This document shows positions 16,305 to 24,799 of a stretch of DNA of 64,000 nt, piece by piece (the stretch's first letter is position 1; every line of letters starts with the position of its first letter). The stretch is from NCBI RefSeq assembly GCF_023922585.1, contig NZ_JAMFTN010000023.1, positions 1 to 64,000 of the forward strand, written 5' to 3'. The position numbers were made by a program, and so were the translations under genes. Source of the stretch: Aliidiomarina quisquiliarum (GTDB taxonomy: Bacteria; Pseudomonadota; Gammaproteobacteria; Enterobacterales; Alteromonadaceae). The notes beneath the pieces are model-generated. The model saw nothing but the letters and a program-made list of their open reading frames with translations. It did not search any database and had not been told where the DNA came from.

Positions 16305-16976
16305 TTAACGGCTGCCCGTTGACTCAATACTAGTTATAATTTCATTCAACAATAAAATGCCTTCCGCTACTTGCTTTTCGGTTATTGTGACGTCAAACCC
16401 GTGCATTACCTTGTTTCTTAATTCTATCAGTTCATTCAGTTTGTCGGTTTGTTCCATAGACAGCTCACCGTCTGAATATAAATGGTTTATCATTCGTTTC
16501 GTCTGACATAAATCCAATGGCAAGTTAACTAACCTAGACTTTATTCTTAACCATGATTCAAGTTGAGTGGAAAGTGAAATTAACGCATTGGGTAACATAT
16601 TCATACTAACTAAAGTGTCTATGTCTTTTATTTTTTCTTTTAACAGTTGCTGGTCTGGAAGGTCTGCGTCAACGATGGACACAACCTTGTTGACAGAGTC
16701 ATCCAACGTTACTAAAGCAAATTTCCAGCCTTCATTAGCAGATATTTGTTGCGATATTTCTTGAAATTTTTGAATAGGTAAGCGTTTTAAACTTGGTCTT
16801 ATTTCCACCACAACACCGCCGTTATCTTTAACCGCGAGCAGGCTTGGTTGGTAACCTTTCGTATCGATGGGTATTTTATCTAAAGATGGCGCTATGAAAA
16901 CTGTGTACCCTTTGTTTTCAAACTCCAAGGCTATTTCTTTCGCTTTATCAAATTCGTCTGCTCTATTGTTATTCAT
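16305..16976 (-). CDS. Divergent restriction-endonuclease-like protein with HEPN-like C-terminus
   Basis: 223 residues. The N-terminal half resembles the REase_AHJR-like fold: AKEIALEFENKGYTVFIAP, then GYQPSLLAVKDNGGVVVEIRPS. In active members the second motif reads P-D...E-x-K; here it is P-S...E-x-R, so nuclease activity is doubtful. The C-terminal half looks like a DUF4145/HEPN-type helical domain: ISLSTQLESWLRIKSRL, then ELIELRNKVMHGFDV with the R-N-x-x-x-H motif of HEPN RNases. It overlaps the RusA-like gene by 4 bases, so the two are a unit. No family name is certain. A defence, toxin or DNA-repair role is possible. Confidence 0.55.
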   Translation of the reverse strand: MNNNRADEFDKAKEIALEFENKGYTVFIAPSLDKIPIDTKGYQPSLLAVKDNGGVVVEIRPSLKRLPIQKFQEISQQISANEGWKFALVTLDDSVNKVVSIVDADLPDQQLLKEKIKDIDTLVSMNMLPNALISLSTQLESWLRIKSRLVNLPLDLCQTKRMINHLYSDGELSMEQTDKLNELIELRNKVMHGFDVTITEKQVAEGILLLNEIITSIESTGSR

Positions 16977-17371
16977 AAATACACCCCAAGCTTGTCTGCA
17001 CTTTGCACCCTTACATAAACGATTTCATTGCCAACCTTTACTGCGTCAGCCAATATTTTAGGTAAACCGGTGATAATAATAACGTCGGTTAGGTATCTTC
17101 TGTGGCTATCAACGTCAGATATTTGAACATCGTCTTCGTACACAATTCCAACCATAGCGTCTTGAATTGGTTTAATAATATTGTCGATATCGGCTGGTGA
17201 GTCATCACAAAGATAAACTAAGGTTAACCTTAGGTCTGTGCCTATTGGTATATACGGATTCTTCCAATGACGCTGAGCAAACCGCTCTACGTAGGACTTC
17301 CAGGCCTGTAAGTTACCCCTATTTTTAGTCTGGTGAGACATTGGCCTCCTTGGAATGATAAATTCAAGCAA
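16973..17371 (-). CDS. RusA-family Holliday junction resolvase-like protein
   Basis: 132 residues. The RusA signature is clear: SPADIDNIIKPIQDAMVGIVYEDDVQI, with the D-x-D-N, the Lys and the following D-A-x-x-G and D-D that place the metal-binding aspartates. RusA enzymes cut Holliday junctions symmetrically and are normally carried by lambdoid prophages. No other phage gene is present here. Instead it is coupled to the endonuclease/HEPN-like gene through an ATGA overlap. It reads away from the secreted-protein gene at 17539. The resolvase call is firm by motif; the role in this context is unknown. Confidence 0.82.
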   Translation of the reverse strand: MLEFIIPRRPMSHQTKNRGNLQAWKSYVERFAQRHWKNPYIPIGTDLRLTLVYLCDDSPADIDNIIKPIQDAMVGIVYEDDVQISDVDSHRRYLTDVIIITGLPKILADAVKVGNEIVYVRVQSADKLGVYL

Positions 17372-17538
17372 TGAGGTATACCTCCTATCAAGCGTATGCG
17401 TATATTATTTAACCAGCAAAGTTGAAATTAACGAAGATATACTCACTAAGCAAGAAAATTACGGGTTACCTAACTTTGCGTAACAGCGCTTTTAGGCTAA
17501 TAATAACCATTAAACCCTTAATGTTCTGGAGCACCCTT

Positions 17539-17928
17539 ATGAACGCTCGAACCCTTATATTATCGCTGTTTTTAGCTTTTGCTACCTGCACTATTTTTGC
17601 AGCGCAAGCTGAAACAGACGATTTTATGCATTCCGTTAAGCACATGCACATTCACGAAACTTCCTTTAAAATAATTGATTCGAACTGCAATACTCAAATA
17701 TCGCTGACAGAAGAAAAGCTTGCCGAAATTAACCAACTCGTTTTAGCCAAAACAGGAATGAGTTACCAAGCCTTAGTGTCGCAACTTAGTGACCCTGAAG
17801 ACGTTAAAGCGCAGGCGGAAATGTCCACACAAGCCCTGTTAGACAGTAATTGCGACCCAGCTTATTTAGAGTATTGGCACATGGTAATGAGCGAAAGCTT
17901 GGAACAATACCTGAGTAGCTTTCAGTAG
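17539..17928 (+). CDS. Secreted periplasmic protein of unknown function
   Basis: 129 residues from ATG 17539. That start is chosen because GGAG lies 7 bases upstream and a clear signal peptide follows (hydrophobic SLFLAFATCTIFA, probable cleavage after AQA). The mature protein is small and helical, with two cysteines (IDSNCNTQ and LDSNCDPAY) that could form a disulfide. The repeated D-S-N-C may reflect an internal duplication. I do not recognise the family. It is followed 8 bases later by the ClpP-like lipoprotein, so the two probably form an operon. Confidence 0.7.
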   Translation: MNARTLILSLFLAFATCTIFAAQAETDDFMHSVKHMHIHETSFKIIDSNCNTQISLTEEKLAEINQLVLAKTGMSYQALVSQLSDPEDVKAQAEMSTQALLDSNCDPAYLEYWHMVMSESLEQYLSSFQ

Positions 17929-17936
17929 GTTGATAA

Positions 17937-18686
17937 ATGAAAATTGTTGCTCAAGTATTTGTTTTAGCCGTTGCCTTAGCAGCTTGTACTACCACAACTA
18001 GCCAGCCTGAACATGGTCACCCTGCCTTTGGCGAATCAACGGTTTACCTGCAAGGTAACACGCTGATATATTTGGGCGAAATCACCAAGGCTCAAAACGA
18101 ATTAGCTTATAAGCTCGCTGCAGAAGCTCGTTTAACCGGCACAAAAAGTGTGGCTCTATTTCATATCGACTCGAGTGGCGGTAGTGTTCAATATGGTATT
18201 GAGTTAGCAGAATGGATTAAAGCCCAAGAGTTAGACGTTTCAATAGGGTATTTATGTGCCTCTTCTTGCGCCAATTACATTCTTGCTGCTGGCAAAAGAA
18301 CCTATTTAGCCCCCTATTCAACTTTAATGTGGCATGGCAGTTCATATCAAAAAAGCATCAGCAAGAAAGTACAGCAAGGCGATGAAAACTCTTATAAATG
18401 GCGTAAGTTAGAACAGGCGTTCTTTGCCAGTGCTAATGTGTCATCGTTAATGACTGTCTGTGGGTTTGACCATATTAATATCGTTGACGAGTTATTGGCG
18501 CGATTGAAAATTACGCCCATTGCAGGCTTTACCTATTCAAGCACAGACCTATATCGCTTTGGTTTAACCAATATCATACTCCCTGAGCAAGGGTGGCATC
18601 CTGCCAATAAGTTATTTGGCCAGAAAATTGCTAAAACAAAACATTGTGAATCTGTGTCTTGGCAATTTGGTAGCGTAGAACCTTAA
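17937..18686 (+). CDS. Lipoprotein with ClpP/crotonase-like serine protease fold
   Basis: 249 residues. The signal sequence ends in a lipobox (LAACT, Cys17). The next 150 residues follow the ClpP/SppA fold: ALFHIDSSGGSVQYGIELAEWI (oxyanion-hole GGS), then GYLCASSCANYILAAGKR with the likely nucleophile Ser in A-S-S-C-A, and YSTLMWHGSS (candidate His). Proteins of this type (COG3904-like) are predicted periplasmic proteases with unknown targets. The Ser-Cys pairing in the active-site loop is typical of that group. It is cotranscribed with the small secreted protein upstream. Confidence 0.78.
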   Translation: MKIVAQVFVLAVALAACTTTTSQPEHGHPAFGESTVYLQGNTLIYLGEITKAQNELAYKLAAEARLTGTKSVALFHIDSSGGSVQYGIELAEWIKAQELDVSIGYLCASSCANYILAAGKRTYLAPYSTLMWHGSSYQKSISKKVQQGDENSYKWRKLEQAFFASANVSSLMTVCGFDHINIVDELLARLKITPIAGFTYSSTDLYRFGLTNIILPEQGWHPANKLFGQKIAKTKHCESVSWQFGSVEP

Positions 18687-18785
18687 AAAGCTCCCAACCT
18701 AACAAACAACTGCAGTAAAACCCGTTCTGCTGTATGATTAGCCCACATTTTTGTATTATTCCTTTGATAGAGTACCGCGTTACTG

Positions 18786-20084
18786 ATGAAATTTTCCGAA
18801 TTAGGCCTGAGTGATTTAATTTTAAGCGCCCTTGAAACCGCAGGGTATACCTCTCCAACTCCTATACAAGCCCAAGCCATACCTCCCGTGCTCGAAGGCA
18901 GAGACGTGATGGCTGCGGCGCAAACTGGCACTGGCAAAACTGCAGGTTTTACCTTACCTATTTTAGAGCTTCTGAGTAAAGGCGAACGTGCCGAGCCAAA
19001 TACGGCGCGGGTACTTATACTTACGCCTACCCGCGAATTAGCGGCGCAAGTTGCAGCCAGTGTGGCTGAATACAGTACGAACTTGCCTTTATCGCACGCC
19101 GTGGTATTTGGTGGGGTGAAAATAAACCCGCAAATGATGCGCTTAAGAAAAGGCGTTGATATTTTAGTGGCCACGCCTGGTCGTTTACTCGACTTATACC
19201 AGCAAAATGCCATTCGTTTTCCGCGATTAGAAATGCTGGTACTTGACGAAGCCGACCGTATGCTCGACATGGGTTTTATTCACGACATTAAAAAGCTCAT
19301 ACGCTTTTTACCCCCGAAGCGCCAAACCTTAATGTTTTCGGCTACCTTCTCGAACGACATTCGTGAACTTGCCAAAGGTTTAATGCAAAACCCAGTTGAA
19401 GTTTCTGTTGCGCCAGCAAACGCCACTGCCGACCAAGTTGAGCAGTTAGTGTATACCGCTGAGCGGACGCAAAAGCCACGCATGTTAATGCAAATTTTAC
19501 GTGAGTTGAACCTGCCCCAAGTGCTGGTATTTTCTCGAACAAAGCATGGTGCTAACCGGTTAGTGAAGCAGCTCAGCCAAGATGGTTTTCTGGCCGTGGC
19601 TATTCATGGTAATAAAAGCCAAGGGGCACGAACAAAAGCACTGGCCGACTTTAAAGCCAACAAAGTACAGGTTTTAGTTGCCACCGACATTGCTGCCCGT
19701 GGGTTAGATATTGAAAAGCTACCCTACGTGGTGAACTACGATTTACCGCACGTTGCTGAAGACTATGTACACCGTATTGGTCGTACCGGCCGTGCTGGGG
19801 AAAGCGGCCATGCTATTTCCTTAGTAACCGATGAAGAAACAAAGTTATTGTGGGCCGTTGAAAAGTTAATAGGCCAAAAAATTGAGCGCGGTGAGCTTGA
19901 AGGCTTTGCGCCCGTAGAGCTAACTGGCAAAGTTTCTTTACCGCCGCCAGGGCAGAATCGTCAACCTCGCCGACCACGTCAAGACCAACGTTCAGGCCAG
20001 CCAGGTAACCGCGCTGGTGGGCAACGAACTGGTTCACAAAAGCCTGCTGCTCGCGACCGTCGTGGCAGAAGTCAGCCGAAGTAA
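18786..20084 (+). CDS. rhlE: DEAD-box ATP-dependent RNA helicase RhlE
   Basis: 432 residues with the complete motif set: Q motif (TPIQAQAIP), [12 protein letters not shown] (I), PTRELAAQ (Ia), [22 protein letters not shown] (II), FSATF (III), [14 protein letters not shown] (IV), [13 protein letters not shown] (V) and [10 protein letters not shown] (VI). The tail is a basic, Arg/Gly/Pro/Gln-rich extension (from about residue 385) typical of RhlE proteins. It remodels RNA in ribosome assembly and mRNA decay. It is a single-gene unit that ends in the strong terminator at 20112. Confidence 0.93.
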   Translation: MKFSELGLSDLILSALETAGYTSPTPIQAQAIPPVLEGRDVMAAAQTGTGKTAGFTLPILELLSKGERAEPNTARVLILTPTRELAAQVAASVAEYSTNLPLSHAVVFGGVKINPQMMRLRKGVDILVATPGRLLDLYQQNAIRFPRLEMLVLDEADRMLDMGFIHDIKKLIRFLPPKRQTLMFSATFSNDIRELAKGLMQNPVEVSVAPANATADQVEQLVYTAERTQKPRMLMQILRELNLPQVLVFSRTKHGANRLVKQLSQDGFLAVAIHGNKSQGARTKALADFKANKVQVLVATDIAARGLDIEKLPYVVNYDLPHVAEDYVHRIGRTGRAGESGHAISLVTDEETKLLWAVEKLIGQKIERGELEGFAPVELTGKVSLPPPGQNRQPRRPRQDQRSGQPGNRAGGQRTGSQKPAARDRRGRSQPK

Positions 20085-20111
20085 AGTATTGCTTTAAAGC
20101 AACAGACATTA

Positions 20112-20145
20112 AAAAAGGGGGTGCTGTAAAGCGCCCCCTTTTTGT
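20112..20145. terminator. Strong bidirectional intrinsic terminator
   Basis: AAAAAGGGGG pairs with CCCCCTTTTT around a short loop, with an extra GC pair inside. A T-run lies on both strands. It lies between the convergent rhlE and S10 peptidase genes and serves both. Confidence 0.9.
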
Positions 20146-20165
20146 TTTCCTAGCAGCAAAAGTAT

Positions 20166-21701
20166 TTAGTACTTTGCCGCTTCACCTTCTGCCGGCAATG
20201 AGTTCAAAATAAACTCACGCAAGTGTTCGTTCGACAAACGTAAGTCGTCGTGGCGTAAGTACATCATGTGCCCACTACGGTAGCCTTTGAACGATAAGCG
20301 ATCACGCATTTTGCCGCTAGGATCAAGCTGCCACATGCTGTATTTGGCGTCAAAATAGTTGGTGGCACCGTCGTAGTAACCCGACTGAATCATTACATTC
20401 ATGTAGGGGTTTTGGGCCATAGCATGGCGCAAATTAGGCCCAGTGCTGTCGTTGCTTCTGTCCCACGGGTGAACGGGACCAAACATGTTGTATTTTAGGT
20501 CGGTTTTCAAACCAAGCTCTTCACGCAAGTAATGGTTAATAGCTGGCGTGAATGAGTGCAACCATGAAGTAAGCTCTGAGTTAAAGTCGGGCCGTACACC
20601 AACGTCTTTGCGGTCAATACCCATGTAACGTGAGTCTAAACGGCCTACGGTAAAGCCTTCTTCACGCATTAACTCTTTCCAAAAGAATGCAGTGTCGATG
20701 TCTAAGTTGCTTTGCAAAACAACCTCTTCACTTAAACCTGAATAGCGCGCTACCTGGCGAGCCACTTCATTACGCTGGTCTTCTGCTAACCACGCCCCCA
20801 TAGCTAATGCCGGTAGGTAGGTGTTAATAGTGAATTCTTCTACTTCAGGTAAAATGTCGTAGAGATCTTTCTCCTGTAAGTCAGCAGCTAACTTCTCGTG
20901 GAACCAAGCTGTGGCAGCAAAGTACGGCAAACGGTTAGCTGCTTTTACTGGACCACTGCGATCGATGCCCATTTCGGTTGGTGACACGAGCACCACACCG
21001 TTAATGTACATCCACTGGGAGTTTTGTAAGGCATGAGCTAAGCCTGCAACACGGGTGGTACCGTAGCTTTCGCCAATCAGGAACTTAGGCGAGCGCCAGC
21101 GGTTGTAGCGGGTAGTAAAAGTATTTAACCATTCGGCTAGGTACTTTACGTCGGCATTCACACCAAAGAATTGCTCACGCTGCCATTCGCGTGAAGGCAT
21201 TTTACCGTCGCGGCCAGGCAATACGCGGCTATAACCGGTGTTCACTGGATTAATAAATACAATGTCGGTGGTGTCGAGTACGGAATAAGGGTTGTCTTTC
21301 ACCCCATAAGGCTGAATAGGAAAGCCTTCATCGTCAACACGTAGTGCTTTGGGGCCCGAGTAAGCAATTTGCATCCATACCGACGCCGAGCCTGGGCCAC
21401 CGTTAAATGAATACATAATGGGGCGTTTTTCTTGTTCACGAACACCTTGGCGCTCGTAATACACATAATGCACTGCTGCTATGGGGTAACCTTCGTCGTC
21501 CCATACGGGTAAAAAGCCGTTATAGGCTTTGTAGTCTACGCGCTTACCGTTAATAGTTGTGCGGTGTGAGGTAACCACCACCGATTCTGCTTCCACTGTA
21601 CGGCGAAAGTCGGTGGTTGCCTCTTGTGCTACTGCCGGAGCTATTCCAGCGCTAAATGCAACTGTGCAAACAAGTGCTGCACCGTAAAGCCAAGTTTTCA
21701 T
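20166..21701 (-). CDS. S10-family serine carboxypeptidase, exported
   Basis: 511 residues. A Sec signal peptide is visible (hydrophobic core, cleavage after AVAQ region at about residue 25). S10 features are SFNGGPGSASVWM (oxyanion region), FLIGESYGTTRVAG (nucleophile Ser near residue 213), DGATNYFDAKYSM (candidate Asp) and GYRSGHMMYLR (candidate His). S10 enzymes remove C-terminal amino acids from peptides. The location is probably periplasmic, so with the TonB receptor and the peptidase at 48125 it fits a peptide-feeding marine bacterium. The gene is monocistronic. Confidence 0.92.
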   Translation of the reverse strand: MKTWLYGAALVCTVAFSAGIAPAVAQEATTDFRRTVEAESVVVTSHRTTINGKRVDYKAYNGFLPVWDDEGYPIAAVHYVYYERQGVREQEKRPIMYSFNGGPGSASVWMQIAYSGPKALRVDDEGFPIQPYGVKDNPYSVLDTTDIVFINPVNTGYSRVLPGRDGKMPSREWQREQFFGVNADVKYLAEWLNTFTTRYNRWRSPKFLIGESYGTTRVAGLAHALQNSQWMYINGVVLVSPTEMGIDRSGPVKAANRLPYFAATAWFHEKLAADLQEKDLYDILPEVEEFTINTYLPALAMGAWLAEDQRNEVARQVARYSGLSEEVVLQSNLDIDTAFFWKELMREEGFTVGRLDSRYMGIDRKDVGVRPDFNSELTSWLHSFTPAINHYLREELGLKTDLKYNMFGPVHPWDRSNDSTGPNLRHAMAQNPYMNVMIQSGYYDGATNYFDAKYSMWQLDPSGKMRDRLSFKGYRSGHMMYLRHDDLRLSNEHLREFILNSLPAEGEAAKY

Positions 21702-21856
21702 TGTTATATCCTGCGTTAAGTATGTTAATTTTGCTTACCTACAGAATTCAACGAATCAAACTAAAGCACAAGTCAAACAAGATAAACGTGCCAATTTTTA
21801 AGATATCTTTGTAGACCCACAGGTATAGTTTCATGGTGTTGCCCGCCGCTTAAATA

Positions 21857-21888
21857 TTTGAGGTTTAGTAATTTTGAGGTTTAGTAAT
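21857..21888. repeat. Two tandem copies of a 16-bp sequence
   Basis: TTTGAGGTTTAGTAAT is repeated perfectly end to end, about 175 bases upstream of the TonB receptor start. It could be a pair of regulator half-sites or a slippage duplication. No known operator matches it. Confidence 0.8.
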
Positions 21889-21889
21889 A

Positions 21890-21943
21890 ATGCATTTGTT
21901 TTAGGATTGTATTAGCTGCCAAACCAAAATATAACAAATGCAT
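21890..21943. repeat. Inverted repeat upstream of the TonB receptor
   Basis: ATGCATTTGTT (21890-21900) and AACAAATGCAT (21933-21943) are perfect 11-bp complements 32 bases apart. They start directly after the tandem repeat. They could fold into a cruciform, or into an RNA hairpin if transcribed. A TTGACA box near 22003 is a possible -35 for the receptor, but no matching -10 is clear. Otherwise 21702-22065 shows nothing I can assign. Confidence 0.6.
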
Positions 21944-22065
21944 AGTAACAGTGTAAGCAAACTCACAAAAACAACTTTTACGGCTAATTACCCAGCAATT
22001 CTATTGACACTTATAATAGCTTGTGTACTTAATGTTATTCCCGTTAATACTAAAGGACTATGGAC

Positions 22066-24642
22066 ATGGAATTAAAGTACAAGCAATCCCTTTGCATGAT
22101 TGCCATCGCTTCTGCATTGATAGCTCCGACTATTTACGCCCAAGAGCAACAAGAAGAGGCCGAGGCGGATGCCAAGCCAGTAGAAAGAATACAAGTAACA
22201 GGTTCACGTATTAGCCGAACAAGTATGGAAGGAGCTTCACAGGTTGAAGTGATTGATCGCGACCGAATTGAAGCTTCAGGCTTTAATAACTTACAACAAA
22301 TATTAGAGCGTTTACCCGCCGCAGGGGTGGGTACTTTCTCAACACAAGGCAATAGCCAAGATACGACCGCTAATGGCGCAGCAGCCATAAGTTTAAGAGG
22401 CTTTGGCGCTGACTCAACGCTAGTTTTGTTAAATGGCCGTCGCATTGCCGTTTCTTCATTTGCAGAAGGTGTAGCAAACACATTTGTAGATATTAACTCA
22501 ATTCCTGTCACTGCCATTGAGCGAATTGATATTCTAAAAGACGGTGCCTCAGCTATATATGGTTCTGATGCCGTAGCCGGTGTGGTGAATATTATCTTAC
22601 GTGACGACTTTGATGGCGTAGAAGTTTCAGCCAGCCATGGTGGCACTACAGGTGACGCTAGCTATGAAGAGTCCACTATGAGCCTAGTGTGGGGCATGGC
22701 TGGAGAAAAAAGCAATACCACCATAGTATTGGATTACTGGAAAAACACTTCTATTTTTGGCAGTGAAATGGGTCAGTTTGGTAACCCAGATCAACGCGCT
22801 CAAGGTGGCCCGGATAGACGCTCATCACGCGGTTTCCCAGGTAGCTTTATTTTAAATGGCGTGGAGGTTGCAGACCCTAACTGCCCTCCAGACTCGCTTA
22901 GTGGTAGCCGATGCGTATTTGACTATGGTCCTTATGCTCAAGTATTCCCTGCGGCTGAGCGAGTCGGTGCGCTGATAATGTCTCGTCGACAACTTACTAA
23001 TTCAGTAGAAGCATATATAGAAATAGCAACACAACATAACCGTTCAAAAGCGGGCGGAGCTGCAACACCGCTCGACGCCGATGCAGGACTTTATGTGCGT
23101 GCCGATCATCCTAACAACCCATGGAACGAATATGTAGACATTAACTTTTTCCGTACCGTTGATGCCGGCTCTCGCTTGTGGGACATTGAATCGAATACGC
23201 TCCGCTTTGTTGCTGGGCTCCGTGGCGATTTTAATCAGTGGCAGTGGGACACTTCCGTTCAAAAAGGTCGTAGTTCTAGTATGCAAACGGGTGGCTATGG
23301 ACAAGGCTGGGTTCGAACCGACTTTCTCCAAGAGCAGATTAACTTAGGTAACTACAATCCATTTGGCGGCACTATAAACAGCCCCGAAGTAATTGAGGCC
23401 ATTACAACCACCTTAGTGCGTCGTGGTGAGTCTCATTTAACAGCTTTGGATGCAAACATTACTGGTGAGCTGTTTAAGTTTGGCGACGGTTATATTTCCA
23501 TGGCTGCTGGTGTTGAGTATCGAGAAGAAGATGTATTCGACCAACCCGATGACCAATTCCAGCGTGGCTTGATATTCGGTACTGAGTCGGTTCAAGCACA
23601 AGCTAAACGCGACCAATGGGCGGCTTATGCGGAGTTTCTGATTCCGATCACGTACGATTTAGAATTAACTGTGGCAGGTCGCTATGACGATTATAGTGAT
23701 TTTGGCTCTACCTTTAACCCACAGGCTAAGCTGCTCTGGCGTGCCACTGATGATTTAACCTTCCGAGCTTCTTATGGTGAAGGTTTCAGAGCCCCTTCCC
23801 TTGCGCAAATAGGTTTAGGCCCATCACAAGTATCAACTTTCTTCGTCGATACTTACCGCTGCCAAGACTCTGGGGCGAGCTGTAACGAGCTTGATTACAC
23901 TATTATTTTTAGTGGCTCAGACTCATTAGAAGCGGAAGACTCGTCCAACTATAACCTAGGGGTTGTTTGGCAGCTAACCAGCTCTCTCGATATGTCAGTT
24001 GATTACTGGTCGATTAAGCAAGATAACAAGATCGATCAAAACAACTATGAAACTGTTTACGCAGCTGAGTGTAATAATCAAAACAGTACCGTTTGTGTGC
24101 GACATGATCCTTTGCCAGGGCAAAGATTAGGCGGGTTAGCAGAACTACATAATAGCTATGTTAACTTCGCTTCTCAAAAAGCTACTGGTATAGATATGTC
24201 TGCAAACTACAAAATGAGTTTGCAAAAATACGGTGACCTACGTTTTGGTATCGATTGGTCTTACTTACAGAAGTTTGAGAAAAACAATATTGACTACAGT
24301 GGTGAATATGAGTATCCAGAGCACCGTTGGACAGCCCGTTCTGAGTGGTCTCACGGGTCGTTAGGCGTTAATTTAAGCTTGAACTACATTGGTGAATTTG
24401 AAGACTATCAACCGCCGGCGCAAGTTGAAGTGTCTAAAACGCGTATGGTTGACAGTCAAATGTTAGTCGATTTACAAGTACGCTATAACGTTACGCCAGC
24501 ATTACGTTTGTCTGTCGGTGCGTCAAACTTACTAGATGAAAAGCCACCTGTGGCATTTAATTCAGCCACTTACGGTTATGCTTCAAGCGTGCATAACCCA
24601 AGAGGCCGCTTTATATATAGTAAAGTAAGCTATTCTTTCTAA
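22066..24642 (+). CDS. TonB-dependent outer-membrane receptor
   Basis: 858 residues from the second ATG (22066), chosen because AAAGGA lies 8 bases before it; the first ATG at 22060 is too close to that site. A signal peptide ends near YAQEQ. An acidic linker and a TonB-box-like segment (ERIQVTGSRI) follow. The plug domain (SQVEVIDRDRIEASGF, then LNGRRIAVSSF and DILKDGASAIYGSDAVAGVVNI) spans about residues 60-180. A beta barrel completes the protein and ends with an aromatic residue (KVSYSF). The substrate cannot be told; members of this group often take up peptides or sugars. Four Cys in the barrel (e.g. CPPDSLSGSRC) suggest loop disulfides. Confidence 0.9.
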   Translation: MELKYKQSLCMIAIASALIAPTIYAQEQQEEAEADAKPVERIQVTGSRISRTSMEGASQVEVIDRDRIEASGFNNLQQILERLPAAGVGTFSTQGNSQDTTANGAAAISLRGFGADSTLVLLNGRRIAVSSFAEGVANTFVDINSIPVTAIERIDILKDGASAIYGSDAVAGVVNIILRDDFDGVEVSASHGGTTGDASYEESTMSLVWGMAGEKSNTTIVLDYWKNTSIFGSEMGQFGNPDQRAQGGPDRRSSRGFPGSFILNGVEVADPNCPPDSLSGSRCVFDYGPYAQVFPAAERVGALIMSRRQLTNSVEAYIEIATQHNRSKAGGAATPLDADAGLYVRADHPNNPWNEYVDINFFRTVDAGSRLWDIESNTLRFVAGLRGDFNQWQWDTSVQKGRSSSMQTGGYGQGWVRTDFLQEQINLGNYNPFGGTINSPEVIEAITTTLVRRGESHLTALDANITGELFKFGDGYISMAAGVEYREEDVFDQPDDQFQRGLIFGTESVQAQAKRDQWAAYAEFLIPITYDLELTVAGRYDDYSDFGSTFNPQAKLLWRATDDLTFRASYGEGFRAPSLAQIGLGPSQVSTFFVDTYRCQDSGASCNELDYTIIFSGSDSLEAEDSSNYNLGVVWQLTSSLDMSVDYWSIKQDNKIDQNNYETVYAAECNNQNSTVCVRHDPLPGQRLGGLAELHNSYVNFASQKATGIDMSANYKMSLQKYGDLRFGIDWSYLQKFEKNNIDYSGEYEYPEHRWTARSEWSHGSLGVNLSLNYIGEFEDYQPPAQVEVSKTRMVDSQMLVDLQVRYNVTPALRLSVGASNLLDEKPPVAFNSATYGYASSVHNPRGRFIYSKVSYSF

Positions 24643-24670
24643 ACGAGTAACTATTAAAACTCTTACTATT

Positions 24671-24700
24671 AAAACGTGCGCTTCGGTGCACGTTTTTTTT
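24671..24700 (+). terminator. Intrinsic terminator of the TonB receptor gene
   Basis: AAAACGTGC pairs with GCACGTTTT around a GCTTCGGT loop and is followed by a run of eight T residues in total. It lies 30 bases after the stop. Confidence 0.9.
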
Positions 24701-24799
24701 GCTTTCTCTTTTTTAAACCAATGACCACACATTTGTAAAATACAAATAAAGAGAGTAATAAAGTCGAGCTAACTGAGCACAAGAAAGCAGGTAACTTGA

